A DNA stretch of 64,000 nucleotides from JACRGC01 sp041305345 (GTDB lineage: Archaea > Micrarchaeota > Micrarchaeia > Norongarragalinales > SBBD01): assembly GCA_041305345.1 (NCBI GenBank), contig JBFYLP010000002.1, positions 62,001 to 126,000 of the forward strand, in the 5' to 3' direction. The position numbers were made by a program, and so were the translations under genes. Below, one piece after another: positions 32,229-40,941 of this stretch; position 1 is the first letter of the stretch, and every line of letters starts with the position of its first letter. The notes beneath the pieces are model-generated. The model had not been told where the DNA came from. It searched no databases and saw only the letters and a program-made list of their open reading frames with translations.

Positions 32229-32732
32229 TCAGCCGGTGCCAAGGCCGAAGAATTCGATGCCCAGGTAGAGGAATGCGGCGACCTTGACCATCCGTGCAAC
32301 AAGCGCCCACACGAAAAAGCGGAAGAAGTTCATCTCAAGCGCGCCTGCAACTATCAGGAGGGGATCGCCAGCAAAGGGGATCCAGGGCGCGAGGAGGAGA
32401 ACGGAAAAGCCGTATTTGTTGATGAGATTCTCGGCCTTCTTTTCGGCCTTGGGGTCGCGTTTTGCAAGCCAGTTGTGGATGCCCTTGTACCCGATGTAAT
32501 AGTTGGAAACTGACCCCAGGATGCCCCCCACAACGGCAATCACGAAAATCTCAATGGGAACGAACGCCACCGAGGACGGATCTGTTGCCAACCTCTCGGT
32601 TGCAAGCGCTTTTAGGGAAAACAGAATCGCAGGTTCTGAAGGAAGCGGGATGATGGACGCGGAAAGGAGCGCGGCAATGAATAGGTTGATGTGCCATATT
32701 GAAACTTGCGGGAGCCCGAGGAAGAGTAACAT
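32229..32732 (-). CDS. DedA/VTT-family membrane protein
   Basis: A 167-residue integral membrane protein. Segments such as SASIIPLPSEPAILF, GGILGSVSNYYIGYKG and LLLAPWIPFAGDPLLIVAGALEM are typical of VTT/SNARE-associated DedA proteins, which move lipids between membrane leaflets. It is shorter than Escherichia coli DedA and closer to the YqaA-type subgroup. It stands alone. Confidence 0.8.
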   Translation of the reverse strand: MLLFLGLPQVSIWHINLFIAALLSASIIPLPSEPAILFSLKALATERLATDPSSVAFVPIEIFVIAVVGGILGSVSNYYIGYKGIHNWLAKRDPKAEKKAENLINKYGFSVLLLAPWIPFAGDPLLIVAGALEMNFFRFFVWALVARMVKVAAFLYLGIEFFGLGTG

Positions 32733-32821
32733 TTTACCTACCTTTTGGAATGTGGATGCATTAGGTTTCGCGGGTATAAAAACCAGATGCCTGTTTTTGA
32801 ATACCTAAATGGGCGTAAGTA

Positions 32822-33706
32822 TCAGCGCATTTGTATTAAACTGGATGCCATTTCAACTGAAAAACCCAAATTGTGCATAGAAAGGGGCTCGATGTTAAGG
32901 CAAAGCGGGATTTCCGGGAAATTCAAGGATGCAAACGAGATGATTTGGCCGTAATTCTCAATGGCAAGCCGTATGGATTCGCTAGCGATATCGCCAGAGC
33001 CCTTCAGATTGGCTTCTTTTTCCGGAGGGATGAAGGCGCCAAGCCATTTGCAGAAATCAACGTCGAAGGCCTCGGAGAGCGGCGCAAAGGAGAGGTAAAA
33101 TGGAACGGGCTTCACTCCTGCTTTCGTGCATTCAGCCGAATAATCCTTGAGCACCTTGCAAATATGGCCAGGTTCGAAGATCACCTGTGTCGTAAAGAAG
33201 GAGCAATGGGAGGCGGTCTTTATAAGCAGACGTTTGGCCTCATCCTCACGAGTGGGAATGCAAATGTTCCCGAAAGTGACTTCCTTCAAGGAATGTGCAA
33301 GCTCATTTGCCTTTTGAACCGAAGGCCCGGGAAAATCCACACTTGCGGATGATCCGCCGACGAATACGAATTTGCGAATGCCGTAACTTTGCACTGATTC
33401 CATAAGCCAGCGTTGGAATTCCTCAATGGAACCGAGGTGGGGGGTAACCTTGTTCACGGCCAATTCAATGCCGGTTCGCTCCCGCAATGACACGCCAAAA
33501 ACACGCGGGTCCATGTTCCGGTAAAGGGGCTCGCCAAGGCGGTTCTCCTCGATCACTTCGGGCAGGTTGATGAAATCGATACATCCGATTTGGCGGATGG
33601 CATCCGAGATTTTATCGGCATTTTTCTGGATCGTGGCCGCGGATACGCGCCTTCCAGGAGGGGTGACTTCGAACATCATCCTTCTGTTGCCCAAATCAAT
33701 CACCAT
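32822..33706 (-). CDS. Methylenetetrahydrofolate reductase-like protein
   Basis: The 294-residue protein looks like the TIM-barrel MetF family: FEVTPPGRR near the N-terminus (the position of the MTHFR catalytic Glu), FVFVGGSSA, and TQVIFEP (FFTTQVIFEPGH), which matches the reductase segment FFxTQxxFD. It lies at the end of a methionine/SAM operon, so it plausibly supplies or handles the methyl group for MetE. Which C1 carrier is used (folate or a pterin) cannot be said. The ATG at 33706 overlaps the end of metE; an earlier start at 33736 is possible. Confidence 0.72.
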   Translation of the reverse strand: MVIDLGNRRMMFEVTPPGRRVSAATIQKNADKISDAIRQIGCIDFINLPEVIEENRLGEPLYRNMDPRVFGVSLRERTGIELAVNKVTPHLGSIEEFQRWLMESVQSYGIRKFVFVGGSSASVDFPGPSVQKANELAHSLKEVTFGNICIPTREDEAKRLLIKTASHCSFFTTQVIFEPGHICKVLKDYSAECTKAGVKPVPFYLSFAPLSEAFDVDFCKWLGAFIPPEKEANLKGSGDIASESIRLAIENYGQIISFASLNFPEIPLCLNIEPLSMHNLGFSVEMASSLIQMR

Positions 33707-34880
33707 ATTCCGCCCTTGCAAGCGCCGCTCCTTCAACCATATTGAGAAGCTTGGCGAAGGCCACGTGCCATTGCCTTGTCCTTAGCCCGCAATCGGGGTT
33801 TACCTGCACCCTTTTTGGGTCGCCGACCAATTTTGCGGCGTATAGCAGCCTATCCCGTATCACCTGCGGCGTTTCAATGAGATCGGAGTGGATGTCGACC
33901 ACCCCCACCCCCACATTCACATTCATTTTGTATTCCTTGAAAAGCTCGATGATTTTATATGCCTCTGGGCTAACCTGGGTGGGATTGAAGGAAGTTGGCG
34001 ATGCGTGGTTGGTGAATTCGATCAAATAGGTATCGGCAACGCAGTCAGCTAGGCTTGGGAACAGCACGGGGTAATTGCTATAGCACATGTGCACGGCCTT
34101 TTCGATATCGGCAGGGATTCCTTCGAACGACTTGTTAATTGCCTCAGTGAACAAGCCCGATTCATATTCCTTAGTGGTTGCAGCCGGTTCGTCAAGCTGG
34201 ATCACCTTCACCCCGTTTTTCGCGAGCGCCTTCACGATTGGGTTGTGGACATTTGCGGAAAATTCCATGAGCGCATCCTTCCTGCTGTTTTTGAGCGCTT
34301 CGAAAGGCGATTCGCCCCCGGATTCCCTTGACTTGCGGTAGTATTCGATGTACGACCAGTCGGTCATCGTGTAGGGCCCCGATAGGCACGGCTTCACCGC
34401 ACGCTTGGTGTTTGCACTGACGAATTCCGTTTCATCAACGAAAAACCCAATCCCGTCGGGTTTTACAGAAAGCTTCCCGTCAATGATCCCCTTCTTGAAA
34501 TAATTCGCATCAAAAGAATTGAGTGTGCCAGCCGTGCTAATCCCATTCGTGCGCCTTGCAACCGTATCATACATTTCGGTGCCCGGATTTTCGCCGTTAT
34601 AGATGCGGTCAAGGCCCGCTGCCTCGAACATCCGGATCACGTAGAGGGTGGCGATGTCGATTATGCGTTTTTTATCTTCAGGCGAACGCTTCGAGGGCTC
34701 CTTTTGGAGCAATCCGCTGTGCTGGGAATTGCAAAGCTCGTGCCTTTCCTCAACGCCAAGGCGCTCGCCCCACAGCATTGCATCGGCCATCCATTCCTTG
34801 CTTGGAGGCGCATCGAGCTTCTGCCTCCAAATGGGGCGCTGGACGCTCCCGATTTCCTGCGTTTGGAATATTCTGGTCAT
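33696..34880 (-). CDS. metE: Cobalamin-independent methionine synthase, catalytic (C-terminal) domain protein
   Basis: A 394-residue protein equal to the C-terminal barrel of MetE. Zinc ligands are seen in VHMCYSNY (His-x-Cys) and NPDCGLRTR (Cys), and a Glu lies between. Archaeal MetE often has only this half and takes the methyl group from a donor other than the triglutamyl folate used by bacterial MetE. Here its start overlaps (ATGA) the end of a second MetE-like gene that resembles the N-terminal half, so the two together make a split full-length enzyme. Confidence 0.9.
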   Translation of the reverse strand: MTRIFQTQEIGSVQRPIWRQKLDAPPSKEWMADAMLWGERLGVEERHELCNSQHSGLLQKEPSKRSPEDKKRIIDIATLYVIRMFEAAGLDRIYNGENPGTEMYDTVARRTNGISTAGTLNSFDANYFKKGIIDGKLSVKPDGIGFFVDETEFVSANTKRAVKPCLSGPYTMTDWSYIEYYRKSRESGGESPFEALKNSRKDALMEFSANVHNPIVKALAKNGVKVIQLDEPAATTKEYESGLFTEAINKSFEGIPADIEKAVHMCYSNYPVLFPSLADCVADTYLIEFTNHASPTSFNPTQVSPEAYKIIELFKEYKMNVNVGVGVVDIHSDLIETPQVIRDRLLYAAKLVGDPKRVQVNPDCGLRTRQWHVAFAKLLNMVEGAALARAEYGD

Positions 34881-35884
34881 TTCTTTTCAATCCCCCTAAG
34901 TTCAGTGCTTAATGCGGAGAGCAATTTGATCTTTTCAACGCAGATGCCAAAAGGAACGTCGAAAAGCCGATCGTTTGGCCCGATGTAATAGTTGCCAGAG
35001 AATTTTGCACCAGAGATGAATGAATTTAGTTGCTTTAGGACATCCTCCTTCCGCTCCAGGCTCGCACGTGCGCCGTCAAGGACACCAAGGAGCAGGTCCT
35101 TTTTCGTTTGGATTGTGCCCGGTTTAGTGTAAATGGCGTCAACTCCAAGAAAATCGGCTGTTGTGCCTTCAAAATCCGAAAGTGCCAAGGATGCATCCGC
35201 GAGTGGGAAATGGATGCCGGTCGTAAGCCCGGCCTTTTTGATTTCGGAAATTGCGTCATTGTACCAGGAAGGGAACCGATACGAATTTGTTGAAAGAGCA
35301 AAGCCAACCGAAGGCTCGAGAATCAAAACGCACCCATAGCCAAGGGATTTGAGGCCCACCAAATTTTTTGCAATCGCCCTCGAATAATCAATTGCCATCT
35401 CCCCCTCATTCGCATAATGGGAGTTTTGAACAAGTTTCGAGAAGGTGTAAGGCCCTGCAATGAGCACCAAACCCCTTTCCGTAGGGGGAAGATGTTTCTC
35501 AAGTTCGTCGCCTTTGCAATCTATCTTGCCAGAAACCAGCGGCCTACGGTAAAAAGTGTTGGTCCGGAACCATCTTGTAACCGGTCCGATGGCATCCTCT
35601 CCCGGGGATGCCCTAAGTTCAAAACCCCCAAAGGAACGCGCTAAGGGCCGGAATAAGTCGAGCCAGTCGAGCTGGCCGGATGAACGGAACGCAAAATTTT
35701 CCTGGGAAGCGGTTAAAGCGCTCGCATCCTCGCTGATGCGGGCAGTAAATTCCTCCTGCGTTCCATGGCCGTCGCGGAGCAGGCGATGCGCAGCTGCGGT
35801 TTTCTCGGATCTTGATGCAGTGCCCGTCAAGAGTGCCCCCAAGCATTTAGCCAATTTCCCCACCTGATTTCGAATAATTAACAT
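34877..35884 (-). CDS. MetE N-terminal-domain-like protein
   Basis: A 335-residue TIM-barrel protein resembling the N-terminal half of MetE (RSSGQLDWLDLFRP, VTRWFRTNTFYRRP, ERGLVLIAGPYTFSKLVQN, VDAIYTKP). That half binds the methyl donor in bacterial MetE. It is coupled by ATGA to the catalytic half. The N-terminal start is uncertain: the ATG at 35884 lacks a good Shine-Dalgarno, while a TTG at 35854 follows AGGTGGGG and would fit a TATA-like CTTAAAAAAT near 35891-35900. Confidence 0.8.
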   Translation of the reverse strand: MLIIRNQVGKLAKCLGALLTGTASRSEKTAAAHRLLRDGHGTQEEFTARISEDASALTASQENFAFRSSGQLDWLDLFRPLARSFGGFELRASPGEDAIGPVTRWFRTNTFYRRPLVSGKIDCKGDELEKHLPPTERGLVLIAGPYTFSKLVQNSHYANEGEMAIDYSRAIAKNLVGLKSLGYGCVLILEPSVGFALSTNSYRFPSWYNDAISEIKKAGLTTGIHFPLADASLALSDFEGTTADFLGVDAIYTKPGTIQTKKDLLLGVLDGARASLERKEDVLKQLNSFISGAKFSGNYYIGPNDRLFDVPFGICVEKIKLLSALSTELRGIEKK

Positions 35885-35907
35885 AAAAGGATTTTTTAAG
35901 CCGTTCC

Positions 35908-37095
35908 TCAGAAGACCGGGACTTTCTTCTCTATTATGAGCTTCGTAATGTCGGCGATGTTCTCGAGATGGTAGTCCACAAGGTCGTAAACACCCTTCCT
36001 GATCCTCTCAAATTCGGGCCCGTCGTGCCTCGTCTTGATTCGCACGTCGGCCATTTTGGGCCGGTCCGTTTGTTGGCCGATCTGGGAGAGCATGTAGATC
36101 TCGCAATTCTCGATTTCGGGGAATTTTTTCACGATGTCATTTGCAAAATAAAATGAGGCGACGTTGTAGATCTTGCCTATGTGCGTCACCGGATTCTTTC
36201 CCGCAGCCGCCTCAAGGGACATCGGCCTAAAGGGCGTGATCAGCCCATTGACCCTATTCCCCCTCCCGACGCTGCCGGGATCGCCCGCTTCTGCGGAAGT
36301 GCCAATTGCCGTTATGTAAACGCTTTTCGTATCGTAATTATCGCCCGTATTCACCTGGATCTCGGTGCCCTCATCCCCGACTACCTTGTACGCCTCATCG
36401 CGGATCTTCGCAACCGCTTCCTTGTACTCTTCAATGCCGGAAACGAACCTGCTTACTATTGCACAGGCAACCGTGATCTTGAGCTTGGCGCCCTCCCGGA
36501 GGGCCATCACCTTGATGTCCTCGCCGCACGCCGGAACCTTATTCTTGAATTCCTTGGAATTGAGGTGCTTTTCGATCTTGAGCACCTTTTCCTCTGCCTT
36601 TGAAAACGGCGCATAGCCGCAGCCAAATGAGGTGTCATTGCTGCTCTTCTTTCCCTTCCTTTGGAAGATGTTTGCAAGGTCCGCAGAGCCGCGCACGATC
36701 CTCGAATCGAAGGTTACATCGTCATCCACATCAAGGAAGCGCAGCGTGTCTTTCACATACTCCCTGGCCGTCTTTATTGCAACGTGGGGCACGTCAATCT
36801 CGAATTTTTCGGTCCTGTAGGTTGCATTCCCCGAGAGAACGATATGAATCGGTTTGAGGATCCTGCCCTCGCCAAAACGCGCCTCGGACTCGCCCGCATT
36901 GAGGAGAACCTTGTCGGTATTGTGGTGCAGGATGGTGCCGCACTCCTTGACGTATTCCTTGCAAAGGGAGATGCTGATCTCTTCGGCTATCCCATCGCAA
37001 ATCGAATCGGGGTGGCCGGTTCCCTTCCTCTCGACGATTTCCACGTTTCCGATGTCCTTTGCGGTATTTTCAACGCTTATGTTCCTTGTGCCCAT
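35908..37095 (-). CDS. mat: S-adenosylmethionine synthetase, archaeal type
   Basis: A 395-residue archaeal MAT, which makes SAM from methionine and ATP. It is unlike bacterial MetK; signature parts are ERKGTGHPDSICDGIAEE, VNTGDNYDTKSVY and GDPGSVGRGNRVNGLITPFRP. First gene of the methionine/SAM run: mat, MetE N-part, MetE C-part, MTHFR-like. A GGTGAGG Shine-Dalgarno precedes the ATG at 37095 and a TATA-like CTTAAAAAATGG box is near 37135-37145. It diverges from a HTH-CBS regulator. Confidence 0.95.
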   Translation of the reverse strand: MGTRNISVENTAKDIGNVEIVERKGTGHPDSICDGIAEEISISLCKEYVKECGTILHHNTDKVLLNAGESEARFGEGRILKPIHIVLSGNATYRTEKFEIDVPHVAIKTAREYVKDTLRFLDVDDDVTFDSRIVRGSADLANIFQRKGKKSSNDTSFGCGYAPFSKAEEKVLKIEKHLNSKEFKNKVPACGEDIKVMALREGAKLKITVACAIVSRFVSGIEEYKEAVAKIRDEAYKVVGDEGTEIQVNTGDNYDTKSVYITAIGTSAEAGDPGSVGRGNRVNGLITPFRPMSLEAAAGKNPVTHIGKIYNVASFYFANDIVKKFPEIENCEIYMLSQIGQQTDRPKMADVRIKTRHDGPEFERIRKGVYDLVDYHLENIADITKLIIEKKVPVF

Positions 37096-37174
37096 TTCCT
37101 CACCCACGTGATTCTTATTGGAATATGACCGCCTACCTCTTAAAAAATGGTATCATTATTCCTTAAGTGAAAAT

Positions 37175-37194
37175 AATATTCTTTTAGGAATATT
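37175..37194. promoter_or_regulatory. Inverted repeat between mat and the HTH-CBS gene
   Basis: AATATTC, six bases, GAATATT. It lies about 80 bases from mat and 27 bases from the regulator ATG, overlapping the region where the regulator's TATA box (TTAATAAAT, 37193-37201) starts. A candidate operator for the regulator itself. Confidence 0.5.
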
Positions 37195-37221
37195 AATAAA
37201 TCCATTCGCCCATATTGCTTT

Positions 37222-37773
37222 ATGCTTCCCGATATCGCATCGATCAAAAAAATGCGCCTTGGCCTTGGGATGACGCAGAAGGCGCTTGCTGCCGCGTCCG
37301 CGATTTCGCAGTCGACAATAGCCAAGATCGAATCGGGCCGCCTCGATCCGTCCTTCTCAAGGGCGAAAAGGATATTCGAGGCACTCGATGGCATTGCGCG
37401 GAAAGGCGAAAAGCAGGCGAGGAACGTGATGAATCCGCGGGTGGTTACAATCCTTGGAAAAAGGCCCGTGTCGGAGGCGATAAGGTCGATGCGCCACCTT
37501 CAAATATCGCAGTTGCCAGTGCTCGATGATAATGGAAGGATCATCGGCAGCATTTCGGAAAAGAGCGTGCTTGCAAGGCTCGAGGAGGGCGGCTTCCATC
37601 CCTCGCGAATCAAGGTTTTCCGCCTGATGGATGATGCGTTCCCAACCGTGGGCGAAAATACGTCACTGCAAACCATTGCGCACATACTTCGGGATTCGCT
37701 TGCGGTCATCGTGCTAAAATCCAACCACATAGCCGGAATCATCACGAAATCGGACCTGCTCAAGTCTGTTTAG
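37222..37773 (+). CDS. HTH (XRE-type) regulator with two CBS domains
   Basis: A 183-residue protein: an N-terminal lambda-repressor-like HTH (residues 6-60, GMTQKALAAASAISQSTIAKIESGR), then two CBS motifs (about 68-120 and 128-183). CBS pairs bind adenosyl ligands; in some archaea they bind SAM or AMP. Being divergent from mat, with an inverted repeat between, it is a candidate SAM- or adenosine-nucleotide-sensing repressor of the methionine operon; this is inference. It is likely leaderless. Confidence 0.85.
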   Translation: MLPDIASIKKMRLGLGMTQKALAAASAISQSTIAKIESGRLDPSFSRAKRIFEALDGIARKGEKQARNVMNPRVVTILGKRPVSEAIRSMRHLQISQLPVLDDNGRIIGSISEKSVLARLEEGGFHPSRIKVFRLMDDAFPTVGENTSLQTIAHILRDSLAVIVLKSNHIAGIITKSDLLKSV

Positions 37774-37826
37774 GGGAGAAGAGGCAGCCGATCCGATCCT
37801 GGAAGGGGTTATTTTCCAAGAGCAAT

Positions 37827-38354
37827 TCAGACGCGCTTATTTGCAACAAGCTCGTAGGCAAGGTCGAATGCGAGGAAGGCAACGAAGTGCCAAGCGGTGA
37901 TTACCCCAAGGAACGTAACCATGAACAAACCGATCTTCAAGGTGAAACGGTGGAGGAAGAACCATCGCATCAGGCTGCTTGGGATTTTTCGGAGCTTGTC
38001 ATTCCCGAATTCATCCACGAATGCCGCAAAAGCTAGAGCTGCCGGAAGAAGGGCAAAATCAAGGAAATTCGAAGTGAGGGCCCTGTAGAGCAATGCGCCT
38101 GAAAGCACAAGTGCTCCGAGGATGAAGGGAAGGTTATCTATCTTTCCGGCAATCAGGACGCCAAGCAGGATCGCGGAAAAGATTATTGCAGAAGGGAAAT
38201 CCGCGACAATGAGGTAGCCCATAAGGAGCGAATTGATTATTGCAAGCACTATCGGCTCGGTCTCGTGCCTCTTGAGGCCCTCATCCTCAAGCCGGTCGAT
38301 CCACGCAAGCAGCCCGCCGCTTACTGCGTATGGAATCAGCAGCCATAAGCCCAT
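37827..38354 (-). CDS. Integral membrane protein of unknown function
   Basis: A 175-residue protein with about six hydrophobic segments. Acidic and His residues occur near the helix ends (WIDRLEDEGLKRHETEP, AFVDEFGNDKLRK). No family is recognised. It is 53 bases 3' of the regulator gene, convergent with it. Confidence 0.6.
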   Translation of the reverse strand: MGLWLLIPYAVSGGLLAWIDRLEDEGLKRHETEPIVLAIINSLLMGYLIVADFPSAIIFSAILLGVLIAGKIDNLPFILGALVLSGALLYRALTSNFLDFALLPAALAFAAFVDEFGNDKLRKIPSSLMRWFFLHRFTLKIGLFMVTFLGVITAWHFVAFLAFDLAYELVANKRV

Positions 38355-38558
38355 ATCTATCAGCAGAAGGTAATTTGAGGCGGTTTATTACCCTTCCCAT
38401 CTAATGGCAAGGCAAAATGATTGGGATGATGGGGTTGGCATACGATGCACTGCAAGTCACTTTTAAACGGGATATGGGCTTTCGTTTGATTTTAACTGGG
38501 AGGCATAATGGGGGGGCAATAAACGGAGGGGAAAATAGGCTGCAATCTTGGGAGAATG

Positions 38559-39407
38559 TCATTTGAAGGCCTGCAGAACTTCTTCCTTAAGCTGCTCGGA
38601 AAGGATCGGGTTCCTGGAAATCAGGACGTTTACGGGTTCGGAAGTTTTGAAATAGGAATCATATAGGCAAGAAACCGAGCTTATGGTAAGGTGCGACCCA
38701 AATGCCCTTCCAAGGTCGCGCTTCATTTCCTTTGGTATGAATAGCTGGATGACGTAGTCGCGGTAAGCTAGGGTGTCGCAATTCCTATCGCATTTAGCAT
38801 TGAGCCTCACCTTGCAGCCCACCTTCCTCCATATGGCAGAAAGCGCCTTGTCCAACTGCGAATTGCCCCGGAATGCAAAATAATGCTCACAAGATGAGAT
38901 GGTTTCCTTCAGTTTCAAGAATTGGGGCTTTGAAAGGTGCGTGATTGGCCACGGGTGGCTTGCAACCGAATATATGCCCTCGGGGGATGCGGCGTTACTT
39001 TCCGCCAGCTCGTTCACCATCCAGTAAAAGAAATCCAGGAGGGAATTGAAAACCAGTTGGATGCTGGATTTTTCGCCAATTTCCTTCAGATGAACGCACC
39101 TGCGGCCGCTGAATGCGGATTCCATTTCCTCCCCGAACTTCCTAACCTTTGTGATCCATTCGGAATTGAGCGCGTATTTGGAATTGGCTTTTGATAGGAC
39201 GCCTTCGGATGTTAGCTGCATGACCGCCTTATGAATGCCCTGGTACGTGATCGAATTGCCGTTGTTTTGCCTTATGCGGAAATAGATTTCCTTCGCAGAA
39301 AGCGGCCACTCCCTGGTCAGCACGGATAGTATGGCGGCCTTGGAATCAGCCCTCCCATTCGCATAAACCAGGCTCGGAACCGATGTTTGAAGCTGGAGAA
39401 CTCCCAT
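38559..39407 (-). CDS. Winged-helix protein of unknown function
   Basis: A 282-residue protein with an N-terminal winged-helix (residues of about 20-80: SKAAILSVLTREWPLSAKEIYFRIRQN, YQGIHKAVMQLTSEGVLSKANSKYAL). The remaining 200 residues are an alpha/beta domain of no known function (DFFYWMVNELAES, LIPKEMKRDLGRAFG), perhaps an effector domain. A TATA-like TTTATTAATTT is about 30-40 bases upstream. Confidence 0.65.
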   Translation of the reverse strand: MGVLQLQTSVPSLVYANGRADSKAAILSVLTREWPLSAKEIYFRIRQNNGNSITYQGIHKAVMQLTSEGVLSKANSKYALNSEWITKVRKFGEEMESAFSGRRCVHLKEIGEKSSIQLVFNSLLDFFYWMVNELAESNAASPEGIYSVASHPWPITHLSKPQFLKLKETISSCEHYFAFRGNSQLDKALSAIWRKVGCKVRLNAKCDRNCDTLAYRDYVIQLFIPKEMKRDLGRAFGSHLTISSVSCLYDSYFKTSEPVNVLISRNPILSEQLKEEVLQAFK

Positions 39408-39735
39408 TTATCTCTAGGAAGCAAACTGAAAAAATAAATTAATAAATGATTAGGTTAAGCCATAAACCGAAAGTTGATTGAAAATCCACTAAAGCCTTTA
39501 AAGGCAAGCTTTTCTGAGAGGGGTGTGCGAATCTTGTAAACTATTTTTTGATGAAATTTTAACCAAACGCTAATTAGCCGGGCGGGAAAGTATCAATGCA
39601 AGCGGCGGCGTGCGGATGAAAGAATAAGCCTCCACGACCTTATTGCCGGCGCCGACGCTGAATTTTGGCGATTATATGGCCTCGGAAGGTATTTATAATA
39701 ATTTAATCACATTATTATCACAAAAGGTGATGATA
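39408..39735. other. Gene-free intergenic region
   Basis: No gene is supported here. It holds the promoter of the minus-strand winged-helix gene at its left end, a 12-bp perfect palindrome GCCTTTAAAGGC at 39494-39505 that could be a TATA box within an operator, a T-run after 39544, and a TATA box (TTTATAATAA, about 39689-39699) for the toxin-antitoxin pair to the right. A small RNA between 39510 and 39555 cannot be excluded. Confidence 0.5.
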
Positions 39736-39978
39736 ATGGGGAATTTGAATATCACGCTTGAGGGATACGCAAATAGCGTTGCAGAATTCATGATCAAGGC
39801 GGGATATGCGAAGACTAAAACTGAGGCGTTAAGGCTAGCACTTTTTGAGTTCGACCAGCGTCACCATTTGGTGCCCGATGAAGAACTTGCATATGAATTG
39901 GCTGCAAAACGCATACTCGGCGATATCGAGAATGGCTCCCAAAAAATTAGGAAATATAATCCCAAGGCGCTTGATTGA
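39736..39978 (+). CDS. RelB/RHH-type antitoxin
   Basis: An 80-residue protein (GNLNITLEGYANSVAEFMIKAGYAKTKTEALRLALFEF) with the ribbon-helix-helix fold seen in antitoxins of RelE/ParE systems, and a C-terminal toxin-binding stretch. AGGTGAT lies four bases before the ATG at 39736. It is directly followed by its toxin. Confidence 0.85.
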   Translation: MGNLNITLEGYANSVAEFMIKAGYAKTKTEALRLALFEFDQRHHLVPDEELAYELAAKRILGDIENGSQKIRKYNPKALD

Positions 39979-39979
39979 A

Positions 39980-40240
39980 ATGGAGATATTTCAAACTGAT
40001 GAATTCGGGAATGACATTAAAAGGGCCGATAAACCCGTAAAGGAAGCCCTCAGGAAAAAAATTGACAAGATTTCGGGGAATCCATCATCGGGCAAGCCAA
40101 TGAAGCACAATGCAAATGTTTTTTCCGAACGGATTGAAGGCTTTAGGCTCATCTATAAAATTGATGGGAAGCGCCTGATCCTGCTATGCTTCAAAAAGAG
40201 GGATCAAGTATACGGATACCTCCTAAAGTCCGGTTTTTAA
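39980..40240 (+). CDS. RelE/ParE superfamily toxin
   Basis: An 86-residue protein of the RelE/ParE/YafQ fold (VKEALRKKIDKISGNPSSGKPMKH, ERIEGFRLIYKIDGKRLILLCFKKRDQVYGYL). It starts one base after the antitoxin stop. Such toxins cut mRNA on the ribosome or poison gyrase; the Lys/Arg/Tyr set near the end fits an mRNA interferase. Confidence 0.85.
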   Translation: MEIFQTDEFGNDIKRADKPVKEALRKKIDKISGNPSSGKPMKHNANVFSERIEGFRLIYKIDGKRLILLCFKKRDQVYGYLLKSGF

Positions 40241-40280
40241 TTTGGCCCGCATAGTGAAGATATTAAACGGTAAGTCTAAC

Positions 40281-40670
40281 CTATGATTTCGACTTGATTT
40301 TCCGATATATCAATTCAATACTGGCGACTATTAGGATCGATATGCATAGACCTCCTAAAAAATAGCCAAAAAGAGATGTAAGACTACTGCCACTTTCTGA
40401 AGCACGATAACCTGCTCCTGAAAAAAACAGAATTATAGCAATTTTTAATAAATTCAGTTCAAGATTTAACTTCGAATAAATATACTCAATAATAATGAAT
40501 GCAATACTAAGCCATACAAAATAAATAATTATTGAAATAAAGAAAAGAAACATAAAATTCAAAAAATCGAGTTTGGCTCCTAGTGCTGCAAATAGCGACA
40601 AAATCGCCGATATTATTCCGATTAGCAGTATTTTTTCTTCACTAAAACCGAATATAACTTTTTTTACCAT
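40281..40670 (-). CDS. AT-rich membrane protein of unknown function
   Basis: A 129-residue protein with four predicted helices, very rich in Ile, Leu and Phe. Its base composition is clearly more AT-rich than its neighbours, suggesting recent acquisition, perhaps with the toxin-antitoxin pair next to it. No family is recognised. Confidence 0.55.
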   Translation of the reverse strand: MVKKVIFGFSEEKILLIGIISAILSLFAALGAKLDFLNFMFLFFISIIIYFVWLSIAFIIIEYIYSKLNLELNLLKIAIILFFSGAGYRASESGSSLTSLFGYFLGGLCISILIVASIELIYRKIKSKS

Positions 40671-40941
40671 ATTCCAACCCATCGAATTTTAGGTTAAACT
40701 ACCATTTAAAACCTACCAAAACGCCCTCAAGACGTCCACGACTTCTTAACCTCCGGCCCCTAATGCCCAACGACCGAATTTTCCTGCGCCACCGCTTAAT
40801 TTTAATGCCAAGCCAGGTCGCTGCAAGGCTGCCCTTTTTTAAGCTGCTAAGCGGAATAATATCGCTTATTGTGCGTGCCGATAACCGCAAAATTGCCGTA
40901 AAGGCTGATGGGTAATTGTGCATGCTGCGAGAGTGATCACT

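Noticed and set aside
38455..38530. TATA-like CTTTTAAAC and ATG with Shine-Dalgarno in front of the winged-helix gene's 3' end
   Set aside because: The frame after the ATG is only four codons (Met-Gly-Gly-Gln); a short antisense RNA is possible but not supported.
39494..39505. 12-bp palindrome GCCTTTAAAGGC as an insertion-sequence end
   Set aside because: No matching second end or transposase is near; it is more simply a TATA-like or operator site.
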